Made by a program: the position numbers and the translations under genes
NCBI GenBank assembly: GCA_003456455.1
Contig: DMRV01000473.1
Location: forward strand, 1 to 9,137
DNA length: 9,137 nucleotides
Source of the DNA: Flavobacteriales bacterium
GTDB lineage: Bacteria; Bacteroidota; Bacteroidia; UBA10329
Direction: 5' to 3'
The notes under the pieces: generated by a model
The model's input: only the letters and a program-made list of their open reading frames with translations
Told to the model about the DNA's origin: nothing
Databases searched by the model: none
Part shown: in pieces, positions 7,305 to 9,137 of the stretch
Layout: every line of letters starts with the position of its first letter
How positions within the stretch are numbered: position 1 is the first letter of the stretch

Positions 7305-9137
7305 TTAATTCCTAATAACACTCTTAACTGCTACGCCTTCCTGTGTTACCAATCTTAGTTGATATACGCCCTTGGCAAGATGCTCCACGTTAAAAGTTCT
7401 TCTGATGCTTGAAACATCTGATAGATTTTCTGGAGTAATAATTTGACGTCCAGTAATATCCATCAGTGAAATTGTTCCAGAAATCCGTTTCCCAAAATCA
7501 ACCTCCAAGGTGAAGAAGTTGCTTGTTGGGTTAGGATAAACCTTGATGTCGTACAAGCTGCCCAAGTCGGTAATTCCGGATATAAAGGTGTACTCAATAT
7601 TGGACGAGCCATCCTGACAATCGTTTTCATCCCAAACCTCAACATAGAAGTTTCCACTTTCAGTAGGAATATGAAAATCGGCTATTGCCCCCGGAATTGG
7701 CACACCATTAAAATACCATTGATACTGTACGAATGGTCCGTTAACTACAACCAAGGAATCTCCCTGTTCTGCCACCTGAGGATTAGGATCCCATACCTGT
7801 ATAGAAAGCGGATTGCCGAGTAGCGTAGTATCTAAACAACCATTGGCATCAAGCACGCTAACTCCGTAATCCCCTGTTTGCGTTACCACAATAGAAGGTG
7901 TAGTAGACCCGCTTGACCAAAGGAATGAACTGTAAGGCCCTGGAGCAACAGATAGACTGACGCTCTCACCAGCACAGAACTCCGTAGCACCACTTGGGAC
8001 AATTGTTGGCGGCACACTACTGTTAACAGTTACGAGAACTGCATCTGAAGTAGCCTCACACCCGTTATTCGGATCAACCACGGTTACAGTATATGTGCCA
8101 GCCTCCGAAACTTCAATTGAAGGTGTAGCCTGTAAGCCAGGACTCCACTCGTAAGAAGCGAATGTATTGCTTGCAGAAAGGACTATCGTATCACCGCTAC
8201 AAATAACTATAGGCCCCGTTGGCTGAATAACCGCATTCGGGAGCTGAAGAATAGAAACAATCTCCTCATCTACTCCAGAACATCCAAACTGATCAACAAC
8301 CGTAACTTCAAACACGCCTGAAGTAGAAACAGTTATGAATTGGTCATTAGAACCATTGCTCCATGAATAATCTAGATATCCTGCACCCGCATCCAACGTA
8401 ACAGAATCTCCATCGCAGAAAATGACTGGTCCATCTGCCACAACAACTGGGTCGAGCAGTGTACTAACTGACACTAAAATGTCATCTGTCCCAACACAAC
8501 CGCTGGCATCCGTAACATCAACTGAATAAACACCTGTTGTAAAAACAGTAACGGACTGTGTAATTTCCAAGGTTGACCAAGAATAATCTAAACCTGGGTT
8601 ACCAGCATCAAGCGCCACCGATGAACCTATACAAACTATTGTGTCTGAACCAAGATCTACGACAGGCAAGGAATTGACAATGACAGTTACATCAGCAGAT
8701 GTGCCAACACATCCTGCTGATGCAGTCACGGTTACACTGTAATCATCAGCAGCACTTACGGTAATAGACTGTCCGTTAGCACCATTGCTCCATAAATAAC
8801 TTGCAAAACCTGCACCAGCATCAAGTGTAATATTCTCGCCAGCACAAATCTCAGAAGCACCGGAAGGTGTTATTACCGGAAGCGGCAAGTCATTAACAGT
8901 TACCTGCTGCACGCTGGTGTTTGTACATCCGCTTCCATCCGTATAGGTGTAAACGATTGTATGTAAACCACTGGTCGCTGCAACCGGGCTAAACGAATTT
9001 CCAATGATTCCAGGACCTGCAAATGTTCCACCAGAAGGTGTTCCTATAAGCGATACATTAGAAGCGTCTTCACAATACGCTGCTGAAAGTCCTGTAAAAG
9101 AAACTACTGGAATCTCATTCACAACTGTTGATTGCTG
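7305..9137 (-). CDS. T9SS-secreted multi-Ig-like surface protein (C-terminal part; 5' end beyond window)
   Basis: The frame stays open to base 9137 (QQSTV precedes the first possible internal GTG at 9122), so this is the C-terminal 610 residues of a longer protein. Seven beta-rich modules of about 70-76 residues lie in series, at roughly 8-83, 84-155, 156-225, 226-296, 297-373, 374-449 and 450-518. Most repeat the pattern [IEV]CxGxxVxLxAGxGxxSYxWSxG..VtvxxxGxYxVtVxDxxGC. The first is of the YCEDAS/GTPSGGTFAGPGI type common in Bacteroidota secreted proteins. A type A T9SS sorting domain (about 519-610; VYPNPTSNFFTLEVDFGK, ITGRQ, GVYQLRL) ends it. Export through T9SS to the surface is inferred from the tail. 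Paired Cys in the modules could form disulfides. Modules 3-7 resemble residues 1221-1510 of the 1603-residue protein, and the tail resembles the pseudogene between them. Function is unknown; adhesive or structural is plausible. Confidence 0.9.
   Translation of the reverse strand, partial: QQSTVVNEIPVVSFTGLSAAYCEDASNVSLIGTPSGGTFAGPGIIGNSFSPVAATSGLHTIVYTYTDGSGCTNTSVQQVTVNDLPLPVITPSGASEICAGENITLDAGAGFASYLWSNGANGQSITVSAADDYSVTVTASAGCVGTSADVTVIVNSLPVVDLGSDTIVCIGSSVALDAGNPGLDYSWSTLEITQSVTVFTTGVYSVDVTDASGCVGTDDILVSVSTLLDPVVVADGPVIFCDGDSVTLDAGAGYLDYSWSNGSNDQFITVSTSGVFEVTVVDQFGCSGVDEEIVSILQLPNAVIQPTGPIVICSGDTIVLSASNTFASYEWSPGLQATPSIEVSEAGTYTVTVVDPNNGCEATSDAVLVTVNSSVPPTIVPSGATEFCAGESVSLSVAPGPYSSFLWSSGSTTPSIVVTQTGDYGVSVLDANGCLDTTLLGNPLSIQVWDPNPQVAEQGDSLVVVNGPFVQYQWYFNGVPIPGAIADFHIPTESGNFYVEVWDENDCQDGSSNIEYTFISGITDLGSLYDIKVYPNPTSNFFTLEVDFGKRISGTISLMDITGRQIITPENLSDVSSIRRTFNVEHLAKGVYQLRLVTQEGVAVKSVIRN

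Noticed and set aside
7295..7306. Perfect 12-base palindrome AAGGAATTCCTT at the end of the multi-Ig gene
   Set aside because: It overlaps the stop codon, has no loop and no partner elsewhere in the window; most likely chance.
9120..9122. GTG as the start of the multi-Ig protein
   Set aside because: The frame is open to the window edge with in-frame residues before it, and no signal peptide follows, so it is an internal Val codon.

Overview
The window looks like chromosomal DNA of a gliding or surface-associated member of the Bacteroidota, most likely Flavobacteriales or a near relative. The evidence is large secreted proteins with C-terminal sorting domains of the type IX secretion system (T9SS, Por_Secre_tail type A), SprB-type repeats, a TAnnTTTG-type promoter element, and no strong Shine-Dalgarno sequences. 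The order-level placement is an inference.

Layout. Bases 1-1598, plus strand: the 3' end of a class I glutamine amidotransferase-like hydrolase (peptidase C26, PuuD-like), joined by a 4-base ATGA overlap to a complete NAD(P)-dependent aldehyde dehydrogenase. The pair fits catabolism of gamma-glutamyl amides, GABA or polyamines. Bases 1622-1657: a strong bidirectional terminator between the converging plus- and minus-strand units. Bases 1673-6484, minus strand: a 1603-residue secreted protein with a signal peptide, a P-domain-like N-terminus, two HYR domains, an array of alternating SprB and Ig-like modules, more Ig-like modules, and a T9SS sorting tail. Bases 6485-6636: its likely promoter and the terminator of the next unit. 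Bases 6637-7119, minus strand: a broken relic of another T9SS-exported protein, with its sorting tail intact, one in-frame stop in the preceding domain, and no 5' part. Bases 7172-7210: a hairpin terminator. Bases 7305-9137, minus strand: the C-terminal 610 residues of a third secreted multi-Ig protein; its reading frame runs off the window edge.

How it fits together. The right three quarters is a same-strand cluster of T9SS surface or secreted adhesin-like genes, each unit apparently with its own terminator. Modules are shared between members in a mosaic way. The relic and the third gene share a sorting tail but differ in the domain before it. The first and third genes share the domains before the tail but have different tails. 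This looks like a locus evolving by duplication, module exchange and decay. I see no RNA gene, CRISPR array, insertion sequence or defence system. The most unusual content is the modular architecture of the adhesin-like genes and the decayed paralogue.
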